A model generated the notes under the pieces. It was not told the origin of the DNA and made no database searches. It worked only from the letters and a program-made list of their open reading frames with translations. 64,000 nt of DNA from Aedoeadaptatus urinae (GTDB taxonomy: Bacteria > Bacillota > Clostridia > Tissierellales > Peptoniphilaceae). Every line of letters starts with the position of its first letter. The first letter of the stretch is position 1. Shown in pieces: positions 42,050 to 50,552 of this stretch. A program made the translations under genes and the position numbers. The stretch lies in contig NZ_LT707417.1 of NCBI RefSeq assembly GCF_900155585.1, positions 372,001 through 436,000 on the forward strand, in the 5' to 3' direction.

Positions 42050-43258
42050 ATGGCAGCAACGCGATTTATCAGAATCAACGATCATTTACACTACATCGGC
42101 GTAAACGATCGCTACACCCATCTCTTCGAAAGCATGTGGCCCTTGCCCGACGGCATCAGCTACAACTCCTATCTGTTCGACGGTGGATCTAAAACCTGTC
42201 TTTTGGACTGTGTGCGCATCGATTCCGTGTCGGAATTTTTTGAAAAGCTGGAAGATTCCCTGGACGGCAGGGGACTGGACTACATCGTAGTCAACCACAT
42301 GGAGCCGGACCACACATCCTCTTTAAAGAGCGTCATGGAGCGCTACCCGGACTGCAAGGTCATTACCAATAAAAAAGCCGTCACCATGATGAACAACTTC
42401 TACGACATCGGCGACGAGCGGGCAATTGTCGTAGCCGACGGCGAAACCGTGGACATCGGCGAGCGGAAGCTGACCTTCTACACCACCCCCATGGTTCACT
42501 GGCCCGAATCCATGGTCTGCTTCGAAGAAGAAACGGGCATCCTCTTCAGTCAAGACGCCTTCGGCGGCTTCGGCACCTTAGACGGCGCCATCTTCGACGA
42601 CCAAGTGGCATGGGACAAGTACCGTGAAGAAACCATTCGCTACTACACCAACATCGTTGGCAAATACAGCGTGCAAGTCATTCGCGCCCTGAAAAAATTA
42701 GAAGGCCTGGACATTCAAATGATCTGTCCCGACCACGGCCCCATTTGGCGCGACAATATCGAACGCATCGTGGGACTCTACAGCGATTTAAGCGAACAAA
42801 AAACCGAAGACGGCGTGCTCATCGTCTACGGCTCCATGTACGGCAATACGGAGCAAGTGGCGGAAGCCATCGCCCGTTCCCTCTCCGCCGAAGGAGTACA
42901 CAACATTCGCATTCGCGACGTGTCCAAGACCCACCTGAGCTATTTAATCAGTGAAACCTGGAACTACAAGGGCATCATCCTCGGCTGCCCCACCTACAAT
43001 GTGGGCCTGTTCCCGCCCATGGCCACCTTGGTCGACGTGCTGAAGAAACAAAAGATGAAGAACCACATCTTAGGCACCTTTACCAACGCCAGCTGGGGCG
43101 GCGGCGCGGAAAAAGTATTCGCCGCCTTCGCCGAAGAAAGCAAATGGGAAGTGCTCTCCACCACCGTGGATGTTATGGGCGCTCCCGAGCAGGAAGATTT
43201 AGACAAATGTGCCCAAATGGCCAAGGAAATGGCCGAAGCCTTAAAGGCGAGCAAGTAA
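42050..43258 (+). CDS. fprA: FprA-type flavodiiron protein
   Basis: A-type flavoprotein that reduces oxygen (or NO) to water in anaerobes. 402 residues: a metallo-beta-lactamase-like domain with di-iron ligands in H-M-E-P-D-H (His83, Glu85, Asp87, His88) and a flavodoxin domain from about 260 with Y-G-S-M-Y-G-N-T-E and a later G-C-P-T-Y-N. No rubredoxin is fused. Its last about 25 bases plus terminator recur at 46.1 kb and 59.8 kb inside chimeric repeats, so this 3' end is one parent of the rearrangements in the accessory region. Confidence 0.95.
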   Translation: MAATRFIRINDHLHYIGVNDRYTHLFESMWPLPDGISYNSYLFDGGSKTCLLDCVRIDSVSEFFEKLEDSLDGRGLDYIVVNHMEPDHTSSLKSVMERYPDCKVITNKKAVTMMNNFYDIGDERAIVVADGETVDIGERKLTFYTTPMVHWPESMVCFEEETGILFSQDAFGGFGTLDGAIFDDQVAWDKYREETIRYYTNIVGKYSVQVIRALKKLEGLDIQMICPDHGPIWRDNIERIVGLYSDLSEQKTEDGVLIVYGSMYGNTEQVAEAIARSLSAEGVHNIRIRDVSKTHLSYLISETWNYKGIILGCPTYNVGLFPPMATLVDVLKKQKMKNHILGTFTNASWGGGAEKVFAAFAEESKWEVLSTTVDVMGAPEQEDLDKCAQMAKEMAEALKASK

Positions 43259-43265
43259 AGAGAGA

Positions 43266-43291
43266 AGCGTCGGCATGCCGGCGCTTTTTTT
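43266..43291 (+). terminator. intrinsic terminator after fprA
   Basis: Self-complementary stem AGCGtCGGC/GCCGgCGCT followed by seven T. Diverged copies occur in both chimeric repeats. Confidence 0.9.
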
Positions 43292-43294
43292 GTA

Positions 43295-43309
43295 TGGAAG
43301 GAAAAAATT
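43295..43309 (+). repeat. 15-bp direct repeat, left copy
   Basis: TGGAAGGAAAAAATT; an identical copy lies at 44884-44898. Together they bracket the ISL3 remnant and the small AT-rich genes. Confidence 0.7.
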
Positions 43310-43331
43310 CTGGTTCTATGTTAATCATTGG

Positions 43332-43360
43332 GGAGTCTAGTGAAAACTAGGCTCCTTTTT
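43332..43360 (+). terminator. hairpin with T run between fprA and the IS remnant
   Basis: Stem GGAGTCTAGT/ACTAGGCTCC with GAAA loop and five T; possibly a second terminator for fprA or the edge of the IS element. Confidence 0.65.
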
Positions 43361-43379
43361 ATTTTCCTAAAAGCCATTC

Positions 43380-44276
43380 ATTACCGATCTTTTGAACAAA
43401 CGAAAAGCAGTTTCGTTCGAAAATGATGAAAGTTTTGCATCACAAAGGTGACACGCTTCACGGTCTTGATCTTGTTGTGCGTTCCTTCCACGTCGCCGTT
43501 ACTCCAAGGCTAATCAAAGCTGCTGGTGATCTCCTCGAACCAGTTGTTGTAAGCGCGCAAGCAGTTGCGCCACTCCTTTCGCCCGCTTTTCTTAGCCTCT
43601 TTCGTCCGGTTTGTGGAAAGAAGGCTTCTTTTACGCTTTTATAGGTACCGCACATATCGCTGACAAAGATTTCAACGCCGCGCCTTTCCGTGCGATCGAT
43701 GGAGGGGAAATACCTAGCTAAATCCTCGCCGTAGCACGTGGGAAGAATGTCGATGATTTCCTTCGCTTCCCCATCGGCCAAGGTGGTTTGGTACATGCTT
43801 CCGCCGCTGTCTCCCTTAAACTCGTCGATACAAAAGACGCGGGGCAGCCGTTGACGGGGCACAAACAAACAAGCCACGATGCGGAAAATGCTCGTCGATC
43901 AAATGCCCACTTCCCGTGCCAGCTCCGACATCGAACGGATATCTCGAAAAGCATCCACCACATAAGCGATTAAACGCTTTATCATCTGTTTACCCTTGGC
44001 GGCAAAGGAAAGGGGAGCTTCAAAGCGCGCCCCGCAATCCTTGCAATCATAGCGCGTCTTCCTAACGCGAAAAACCACGTGCTTACGCCGCATCGGTGCG
44101 TCTCGAAGCAATTGCTCCCGGTGATCGTGAACCCAGGCATGGGTCGATCCACAGTGAGGACAAACCCGATCATGAACGGGTTTACAATCAATGGTAATCA
44201 GATGTCTTTCTTCTGACACACCGGTAACCTCGGCATCTTGTATTCCTAAAAGTAATGTGGCAATATTTTTTTGCAC
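43380..44276 (-). pseudogene. ISL3-family transposase, inactivated
   Basis: Minus-strand remains of an ISL3 transposase. The N-terminal zinc-finger region (C-P-H-C-G-S and C-K-D-C-G-A) and helix-turn-helix run to an in-frame TGA at 43899-43901; the same frame then resumes with S-T-S-I-F-R-I-V and the DDE-type stretch V-F-C-I-D-E-F-K. After about 43620 the frame shifts, much of the catalytic domain is missing, and the typical C-terminal N-G-D-V-E-G-T-H-N-K-I-K appears in another frame with a further stop. Start taken as the GTG at 44276 after AAAGGGGG. Cannot make a working transposase. Confidence 0.85.
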
Positions 44277-44461
44277 TCGTTTGACCCCCTTTATTTTATT
44301 GTGGTGATTTAATTTTAGGCGATAGGGAAAACAAGTGCTATCTTTTTGCATAAAAAATATCCATTGAGGAGGTCACTCTACCCCAATGGATATTATAAAG
44401 CCTGTTTTTTTGTGGAAATGTATGGCAAACTATACTTAACCAAATGAAAGAAGGCTAAATA

Positions 44462-44638
44462 ATGAAAAATAGAATTGAAGAATATAGAAAACCGTTAGGG
44501 TTATCTCAATACAGACTGGGGAAGAAGATTGGAATATCAATAACTGTGGGATTAAAATATACTAGGACTTATTTTCATAAAGATGGTTACTATGTATATG
44601 GATGGTCTCCAACTAGTTTGTCGGTGAGAAGTTATTAA
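44462..44638 (+). pseudogene. truncated XRE-type helix-turn-helix regulator
   Basis: 58-codon frame starting M-K-N-R-I-E-E-Y-R, followed by L-S-Q-Y-R-L-G-K-K-I-G-I-S, the first half of a small Cro/CI-type DNA-binding domain. After about residue 32 the sequence no longer looks like the family, and the recognition helix and C terminus appear deleted. AT-rich, unlike the native genes. It precedes a small two-helix membrane protein, a pair often seen in mobile regions. Confidence 0.5.
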
Positions 44639-44651
44639 AAGGGTAGTAAAA

Positions 44652-44855
44652 ATGAGTAATAAATCAAAGCTATTTTTATCTATACTGCAAATAATAGCAG
44701 GAGTACTCGCTGCTGTGGTTTTTGTTAAGAGTATTATTAATGGCGGAAGTATGGAGATGATAATAATATCATTTATGGCGATGATATTGGGCATAACAAA
44801 TGGTGTTAAAAATTTACGTGATAAAAATAAAGATAAGAATGGGCTAAATGTTTAG
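44652..44855 (+). CDS. small two-helix membrane protein
   Basis: 67 residues with two hydrophobic segments (about 8-28 and 34-52) and a charged Lys/Asp/Asn tail. AT-rich codon use. Starts 13 bases after the XRE fragment. No function can be assigned. Confidence 0.55.
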   Translation: MSNKSKLFLSILQIIAGVLAAVVFVKSIINGGSMEMIIISFMAMILGITNGVKNLRDKNKDKNGLNV

Positions 44856-44883
44856 TCCATTTACGGTACAAGTTGTTTTTACT

Positions 44884-44898
44884 TGGAAGGAAAAAATT
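44884..44898 (+). repeat. 15-bp direct repeat, right copy
   Basis: Identical to 43295-43309. Confidence 0.7.
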
Positions 44899-44934
44899 TC
44901 ATCAGCTTACAGTCGTCTGTGGCCTATAAAAGCA

Positions 44935-44963
44935 TTGAAAAATCCTTGGGGGGGGGGTATAAT
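44935..44963 (+). promoter_or_regulatory. promoter with a G10 tract in its spacer, likely phase-variable
   Basis: TTGAAA at 44935-44940 and TATAAT at 44958-44963 are separated by 17 bases, of which the last ten are an uninterrupted G run touching the -10 box. Slippage in the run would change the spacer from the optimal 17 and switch transcription of the secreted protein gene downstream. As sequenced the promoter is in its best-spaced state. Confidence 0.75.
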
Positions 44964-45102
44964 AAAGTACAGAGAAGCACAAATTCTTCCGCTGCATCCA
45001 TTGATTAAAGATGATTTTTTGTAAATCCGCAGTGGAACAAAGAGATGACGTGAAGTGTACGGTAAATTGCAATCATCTACGGATGATCGAAGGAGGTTTT
45101 TT

Positions 45103-45882
45103 ATGAAAAAGTTGGCCACATTATTAATCTGCTTGCTGCTCCTTCCCTCGGCGGTGCTGGCGAAGGGAGCCGATCCCATCGCGGTTTACGTCAACGGCCG
45201 GGAGCTCTTGGACGAAGAGACGATGCCCGTCATTCGCCACGACCGCACCTTCCTGCCCGTGCGCGCGGTGACCGAAGAGCTGGGCTACACCGTGGCGTGG
45301 AACGGAGATAAAAAAGAAGTCACCTTGACTAAGGGCGACGCTTCCGTGGTCATGACCATCGGAAAGAAAACCTATCGCCTGGGCGACAAGACGGCGTCCA
45401 TGGACGTGGCACCTTATCTGGAAAAAAATCGCACCTTTATTCCCGCTCGCTACTTAGGCGAGGCCACGGGCCTTCCCGTCAAGTGGATGCCGAAGGTGCG
45501 CGTCGTCACCGTGGGAAGCTATCCCCAAAAGGATGCGCCGGCCGGTGAGCGCATCTACGTGAAAGACGTGAACATGTCCTTTGTACTGCCCAAGGATGTG
45601 GAGATCTCCTACAAGCTCGAAGGCAAATGCCTCCACTTCTACGAAAAGTCCAATGACGATGCGGGCAGCGACGGCTTCCTCTTCTCCCTGAGCCGGGTGC
45701 ATAATCCGAAGTGGGATTGGTACAATTGGCCCGTCATCCTCGCCTACAAAGACGGCGTCTACTACGGCGCGGACTTCAGGGGCGATCCGGCGATGATTCA
45801 AGACAAGACGCTGAAGGCAAAATTCGAAAAGGCCCACGACCGCATCGACGACATCCTGATGACGGTCCGCGTAGGAAAATAA
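45103..45882 (+). CDS. secreted protein with copper-amine-oxidase-N-type stalk domain
   Basis: 259 residues. A signal peptide (K-K-L-A-T-L-L-I-C-L-L-L-L-P-S-A-V-L-A) is followed by the repeated beta domain seen in cell-surface stalk proteins: V-Y-V-N-G-R-E-L-L, R-T-F-L-P-V-R-A-V-T-E-E-L-G near 60 and R-T-F-I-P-A-R-Y-L-G-E near 112. The C-terminal 110 residues are unassigned. The ATG follows GAAGGAGG; an upstream GTG at 45055 lies in the leader. A small hairpin ATCATC/GATGAT precedes the ribosome site. Expression is probably switched by the G10 promoter. The surface role is inferred from the domain type. Confidence 0.8.
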   Translation: MKKLATLLICLLLLPSAVLAKGADPIAVYVNGRELLDEETMPVIRHDRTFLPVRAVTEELGYTVAWNGDKKEVTLTKGDASVVMTIGKKTYRLGDKTASMDVAPYLEKNRTFIPARYLGEATGLPVKWMPKVRVVTVGSYPQKDAPAGERIYVKDVNMSFVLPKDVEISYKLEGKCLHFYEKSNDDAGSDGFLFSLSRVHNPKWDWYNWPVILAYKDGVYYGADFRGDPAMIQDKTLKAKFEKAHDRIDDILMTVRVGK

Positions 45883-45897
45883 AAAAGAGATAGAAGG

Positions 45898-45933
45898 AAT
45901 CCCGTCGGCGAAAGTGCCGGCGGGATTTTCTTT
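45898..45933 (+). terminator. intrinsic terminator after the stalk-domain gene
   Basis: Stem AATCCCGtCGGC/GCCGgCGGGATT followed by T residues. Confidence 0.88.
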
Positions 45934-45943
45934 TGCTCAAAAT

Positions 45944-45979
45944 AAAAACGCCTCTGCCGTGACGGGTAGAAGCGTTTTT
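45944..45979. terminator. bidirectional hairpin at the end of cassette 1
   Basis: AAACGC-TCT-CC pairs with GG-AGA-GCGTTT; A and T runs on both sides allow termination in either direction. It occupies the place that the gor terminator has at 63.2 kb. Confidence 0.6.
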
Positions 45980-45985
45980 GAATCA

Positions 45986-46141
<156 letters not shown>

Positions 46142-46191
46142 GCAATGCACTTTTTTTGCCAAAGCTGAGAATCATTGGAAATTTCGATATA

Positions 46192-46875
46192 ATGAAATCG
46201 TACATAAAAGAGAGTAAGAGTTTATTATATTACATAGCCGATGAGTTCGATGAAGAATTTGATGCCAATTCCAATACGAATCAAGTGACGGCTTCGGAAA
46301 CCGCCGACGCCTCGGCACAGGGAGAGGGCAGAGTGTCCGACACCGTTCGCATCGTCGTCGACGGCAATGTGCTTTTGGAAGATTACCGGCCGAAGAAGCG
46401 AGGAGACACCCTCTTGTTTCCCGCCATGGCCATTACCCGGGCAGGAAATGGGGCCGTCATGGCAGAATTCGACGACGACGTTCCGAGCCGCGGGTATACT
46501 CGTGTGAGTAATGATTTCGACACTCCGTGTTACACCATGAACCGCCTGGATTACTTTCCCGAATACGGCATTATGGAAGAAAATCACGAGCAGTTCAATC
46601 CCTGTTATCGTCTGAAGACTCAGCCTATTGTGAAAGATGGGGAGGTCTATGTGGATTTGGAGACGATTCGTGTGATTACCGCCATGGACTGCAATTACGA
46701 CGAGGCGGCTGGCGTATTGAACCTTACTTATAATACCACCAATGCTGATAAGATTTACAACGATATGTTCGGTGGGAGTGATACGGATCTTTGGATTTAC
46801 ATTCCCTATCCCGACGGGGGCGATTCCATGGATTCGGCGAGCTATTTCGGCTACATCAAGCAGTACGTCAATTAA
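46192..46875 (+). CDS. stalk-domain-like protein without signal peptide, probably a remnant
   Basis: About 228 residues. The C-terminal part (P-I-V-K-D-G-E-V-Y-V-D-L-E-T-I-R) resembles the repeated beta domain of copper-amine-oxidase-N-type surface proteins, and V-R-I-V-V-D-G-N-V-L-L resembles its first strand. The first about 40 codons are AT-rich and look unrelated, with no signal peptide and no ribosome site before the ATG, so the original N terminus has probably been lost. Frame remains open to the stop. Confidence 0.5.
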   Translation: MKSYIKESKSLLYYIADEFDEEFDANSNTNQVTASETADASAQGEGRVSDTVRIVVDGNVLLEDYRPKKRGDTLLFPAMAITRAGNGAVMAEFDDDVPSRGYTRVSNDFDTPCYTMNRLDYFPEYGIMEENHEQFNPCYRLKTQPIVKDGEVYVDLETIRVITAMDCNYDEAAGVLNLTYNTTNADKIYNDMFGGSDTDLWIYIPYPDGGDSMDSASYFGYIKQYVN

Positions 46876-46890
46876 GAAAAGGGGGATCCT

Positions 46891-48222
46891 GTGAAGAGAG
46901 TTTCGATTTTTCTATTAAGCCTCGTCATGGCACTGGCGTTGGCCCGTCCTGCCATTGCATTGGTGGACGGGGCGGATTTGGATTTCAACGCCTACAACAA
47001 AAAGGTAAACGCAGGTCCCGGCGCCTTCTATCCTTTGATTAAAAGCACCTTTTACGACGGGAACGGCAATTTGAGGCAGACCTATGGCGGCGACTATTCC
47101 GGCGACGACGTATCGGAAGAGCTGCCGGGAAAGACACCGGTGGAATTTATTTCTGCCTACGATATGGAAAACGACAGGGAATTTTTGGGCTATTGCTATC
47201 GTGAAAACGGCAGCGAATACTACGACATTTACGCCCGCATCGGCGGCAAGGCCAAGCGCATTTTGCATTACGAACACACCGATTACGTGAATCCCTTCCG
47301 CTCCTCTCTGGAATGCGTCATCACCCAAAGCGGAAGCAAAAACTACATCGCCTTTACCTCCCGGAACAATTTTCCCGCCGACGAGTTTGACGACGCATAC
47401 GCCGCTGCTGCCGACGCCTCCGGCATGACGGAATCCTACGTTTTCGACGGCAATTGGAATCTGTCGAAAATTGGCGACATCAAAGGGGAACAGATCAGCG
47501 AAAATGAATTGCCCTTCTACGAAGACAAGCAGATGGTGGCCAATTGCTACGATCTTTTGGTGGGCTACGAGCGCATGAAGGCGAAGCCCACAGAAGGCTA
47601 CGAGCATTTCTTCGGCGACGCGAGCCCGGAGGCTGTAAAGGAATTTGAGCTGGCCCTGGCGCCCCTAATCGCCGGGGGCAAGAAAGAGGGCAAGGTAGAC
47701 GCACAGTTTCTGCCCGGCTTAATCGCCGTCGCCACTTATTTCGGCAATAGCGAGGAGGGCTTCGCAGGCGATGCCGACGCCAAGAAAGTTTACGGCGATG
47801 TGGCGGAGACGGTGAAGGGCATCGAAAAAGGGGATCCCAACTAGGCGAATCTGGAGCTCGAGCCATATGCGGATTTCTATAAAAAATATTACGATGCTGG
47901 AATCAGCTACGGTTCCGAGGGGGCGGAAGATATTTTCAACGGCCCGGCGAAGATGAGCTTCGAGGCCGACAAGCTTCACTACCAAGTCGAGGGCTTTTCT
48001 GACGCCGAGCCCGTGGCGGTTCATATCGGCGAAGTGAACGCCTATTATGACTACGCCATCGTCACCGTGGACTATGTCACCTACAATCGCGTCTTCGGCA
48101 CGGACATCGCCGCGGGCAATTACTGCCGCCGCAATGTGCTGGTAAAGAAGGAGCGGGGAGAGGACGGCATCCGTTTTATTCCCCACGATGAAGCCAATAG
48201 GCTTAGAAAAGGCAGAAAATAA
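46891..48222 (+). pseudogene. secreted protein gene interrupted by an in-frame amber codon
   Basis: From the GTG at 46891 a signal peptide (S-I-F-L-L-S-L-V-M-A-L-A-L-A) leads into an acidic secreted protein of unknown family. TAG at 47842-47844 stops it at 317 residues, but the same frame continues without further stops for 125 codons (A-N-L-E-L-E-P-Y-A-D-F ...) to TAA at 48220-48222. A single CAG-to-TAG change would explain this. The 444-codon frame was therefore one gene; the product is now truncated unless the amber is read through. Confidence 0.7.
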
Positions 48223-48652
48223 GGATTCGTCAAAAGAAACTTACGAAACTTACGACAAACTTACGACAGAAAAAATCGACTTTTCAAAAGTGAAAGTAGA
48301 ACCACTATTTGAAGATATGGTTGATTTTGATACTTTCTTAAAGTCTGATTTTAGGGCTGTAAAAGTTAAGAACTGCGAAGAAGTTCCTAAGTCAAAAAAA
48401 CTTTTGAAATTTACATTAGATGATGGTTCTGAAAAAGAAAGAGTTATTTTATCTGGTATTAAGGACTATTACAGCGCAGAGAGCTTAATTGTAAAGACAC
48501 TGCTTGCAATTTGTAATCTTCCTCCTCGTAAGATGATGGGAATCGACTCAGAAGGTATGATAATATCTGCAATTTGTGAGTATGACGGAGAAGAAAAACT
48601 TAACTTAATAATGTTGGATAATAATATTCCAGCAGGATCAAAATTATATTAA
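48188..48652 (+). pseudogene. C-terminal tRNA-binding domain fragment of methionyl-tRNA synthetase
   Basis: From about residue 30 the 154-residue frame matches the EMAPII/Trbp111-type C-terminal domain of bacterial MetG: D-F-D-T-F-L-K, K-S-K-K-L-L-K-F-T-L-D-D-G, I-L-S-G-I and L-P-P-R-K-M-M-G-I, ending with P-A-G-S-K-L-Y. The catalytic part is missing and the first codons come from the overlap with the preceding gene, so this is a gene fragment carried in with AT-rich DNA. Composition changes abruptly at about 48225, the left edge of the foreign segment. Confidence 0.75.
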
Positions 48653-48715
48653 AGAACACGCTAATTATGAAACTGGGGTTTGTTATGAGTCCCAGTTTAA
48701 TTTTTAGGGGTATGT

Positions 48716-48997
48716 ATGAGATGGATAATTAGAATAATTTTATTACCGATAAAATTAGTGTTGAGTTTGCTCATAGCTTTTTTAACCTTCATATTAAGTT
48801 TGAGTACTGCGTTGTTAAGCGTAGTTTCTACTTTAATTTTTATAATTGGATTAGCTAGCATATTTCAAGGAGATAATCAAATTGTAATTGAAGCACTAAT
48901 CTTAGCATTTTTATTTAGCCCATTTGGATTACCTAAATTAGGCATATATGTTATTGGATTATTAGAATTATTAAACTACACAATAAAATCTATTTAA
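48716..48997 (+). CDS. CD1845-like small membrane protein of conjugative elements
   Basis: 93 residues, mostly hydrophobic, starting R-W-I-I-R-I-I-L-L-P-I-K-L-V-L-S and with S-P-F-G-L-P-K-L near 72. This pattern matches the CD1845 family carried by Tn1549-type conjugative transposons. The assignment is from recall. AT-rich. It suggests that the island derives in part from an integrative conjugative element. Confidence 0.6.
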   Translation: MRWIIRIILLPIKLVLSLLIAFLTFILSLSTALLSVVSTLIFIIGLASIFQGDNQIVIEALILAFLFSPFGLPKLGIYVIGLLELLNYTIKSI

Positions 48998-49079
48998 AGA
49001 AAAATAAATATTAGACAATCGCAGACGATGGAAATCAATAATTCTGTCGTCTTCTTTATTTCAAAGAAAGGAGGTAGGG

Positions 49080-49187
49080 ATGAATTTTGATTATTTTTAT
49101 AATAGGCAATCTGAAATGTATAACTTCATTAGGTTACCTATGGTATTGCAGGAAGATGGGATTTTTGAGAGCATTTCTATTAAATAA
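49080..49187 (+). pseudogene. N-terminal stub of a RepA-like replication initiator
   Basis: 35-codon frame M-N-F-D-Y-F-Y-N-R-Q followed by F-I-R-L-P-M-V-L-Q-E-D-G-I-F, behind a full AAAGGAGGTAGGG ribosome site. It resembles the first residues of the replication initiator A proteins of Tn1549-like elements, then stops. The 200 bases after it are AT-rich with no gene that I can support. Confidence 0.4.
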
Positions 49188-49388
49188 ATTATTTTGAGAA
49201 TAAGTTTTACTTATAAAATTACTAAAAATTACTATCTAACAAAAAATAAACGAGCCTTTTTATTAAAGTTCTTCTATTATATAGGCCAATAAAAAAGAAA
49301 ATTATAATATACAAGGCAACATAAGAAAGATAAATTAAAAATATTCTCAATTTTAAAAATATGCCCTTAAAAAAACTGGAAAATTGAT

Positions 49389-49436
49389 TTGAATTTTCAA
49401 TTTCCCATGTTATAATAATTATGGAAGTGATAATCA
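49389..49436 (+). promoter_or_regulatory. promoter of the iron operon with a possible Fur-type site
   Basis: TTGAAT, 16 bases, TATAAT with an extended TG (49389-49416). TGATAATCA at 49428-49436, just downstream of the expected start, resembles half of a Fur/PerR box, a plausible operator for an iron-uptake operon. The half-site match alone is weak evidence. Confidence 0.55.
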
Positions 49437-49477
49437 AATTCAAAGATTAATAAAGATAAGTAGAAAGGATGATTAAA

Positions 49478-49873
49478 ATGGGTAGAAAGAAGATTTTAGG
49501 ATATATTTCTGCTATTATAGGTCTCTTGTTAGCGCTTGCACCAAAATTTATAACACCCGTTTGTCCTCCTATGGAAAATGGGATGTTCATGAAATGCCAT
49601 TGGATGGGAAATATGACCATGGGTATGGGCGCAGTCATTTTAGTATTAGCAATCATTTTTATTGTAGTTAAAGATTCAAAAATATCTTTAGGATTATCTA
49701 TTTCAAATATAGCAATTGGTATTTTAGAGATACTTAACACTCATGTGCTTATTGGTGGATGCATGAAAGCCGATATGGCTTGCAGAGCAAAAACCATTCC
49801 GTTTTGCACATTGTTGGCAGGCATATTGGTTTTAGTTAATATTTATTATTGTATGAAAGAAAGACATTCATAA
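49478..49873 (+). CDS. DUF4418-type membrane protein
   Basis: 131 residues with four hydrophobic segments, and cysteines in V-C-P-P-M, K-C-H-W, G-G-C-M and M-A-C-R-A that may bind metal or form disulfides. Proteins of this type are often found beside FtsX-like ABC transporters. The ATG at 49478 is preferred over 49469 because GAAAGGATG overlaps the latter. The stop overlaps the next start in TAATG. Confidence 0.7.
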   Translation: MGRKKILGYISAIIGLLLALAPKFITPVCPPMENGMFMKCHWMGNMTMGMGAVILVLAIIFIVVKDSKISLGLSISNIAIGILEILNTHVLIGGCMKADMACRAKTIPFCTLLAGILVLVNIYYCMKERHS

Positions 49874-50550
49874 TGGAATCAATAATTGAAACTGAAAATT
49901 TAAGCAAGAGTTTCAAAAGAGGTTCTAATACACTTTTTGCTGTTAAAAATGTAAACTTTACCCTGAAGGAGGGAGATTTTGTCAATATAATTGGCAGAAG
50001 TGGTTCTGGAAAGTCAACTTTTTTAAATCTTTTGTCTGGTTTATTAAAACCGACTGAAGGTAAAATTTTTGCTAAGGGCAAAAATATAAGTGATTTTTCT
50101 GATAGAGAAATTAGTAAATATAGGAATGAAATCATAGGTTTTGTGCCACAAAGTCTAGGAACACTTCCAAATTTAAATGTTTTAGAGAATGTGTCTCTTC
50201 CTTATTATCTATTTAAAAGAGATGAATCTGCTTATGAAAAAGCAGCTATGCTCCTTGATTTGATGGGAATTTTGCATTTGAAAGATGATTTTCCTAAAAA
50301 TTTATCTGGAGGAGAGCTAAAAAGAGTGCTGATAGCCAGATCTATGATTAATTCGCCGGAGCTTTTGATTTTAGATGAGCCTACAAGTGATTTGGATAAA
50401 AATACTACTATGGAGATAATGGATTTATTAAAAAAAATAAATTCTAAAGGTACTGCGCTTATTATAGTTACTCATGAGCTTGATATTTTAAAATACGGCA
50501 ATACACTTTACCAAATGGAAGATGGAAGTTTAATAAAGGAGGGGGGATAG
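49873..50550 (+). CDS. ABC transporter ATPase 1 (MacB/LolD-like)
   Basis: 225 residues: Walker A G-R-S-G-S-G-K-S-T near 35, signature L-S-G-G-E-L-K-R-V, Walker B L-L-I-L-D-E-P-T. The LolD/MacB-type ATPases pair with FtsX-like permeases, three of which are encoded further down. Translationally coupled to the DUF4418 gene. AT-rich, as is the whole operon. Confidence 0.88.
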   Translation: MESIIETENLSKSFKRGSNTLFAVKNVNFTLKEGDFVNIIGRSGSGKSTFLNLLSGLLKPTEGKIFAKGKNISDFSDREISKYRNEIIGFVPQSLGTLPNLNVLENVSLPYYLFKRDESAYEKAAMLLDLMGILHLKDDFPKNLSGGELKRVLIARSMINSPELLILDEPTSDLDKNTTMEIMDLLKKINSKGTALIIVTHELDILKYGNTLYQMEDGSLIKEGG

Positions 50551-50552
50551 AG

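Larger units (their letters stand above)
43326..44393 (-). mobile_element. ISL3-family insertion sequence remnant
   Basis: About 1.07 kb, shorter than intact ISL3 elements (about 1.4 kb). CATTGGGG near 43326 and CCCCAATG near 44378-44385 could be the inner parts of the terminal inverted repeats, but the match is short and the exact ends are uncertain. The only gene inside is the broken transposase. Confidence 0.55.

Noticed and set aside
44948-44957. The G10 run as a sequencing artefact only
   Set aside because: Length errors are possible, but the exact 17-base spacing between good -35 and -10 boxes and the matching gene type make a functional tract the better reading. Read-level confirmation is still required.
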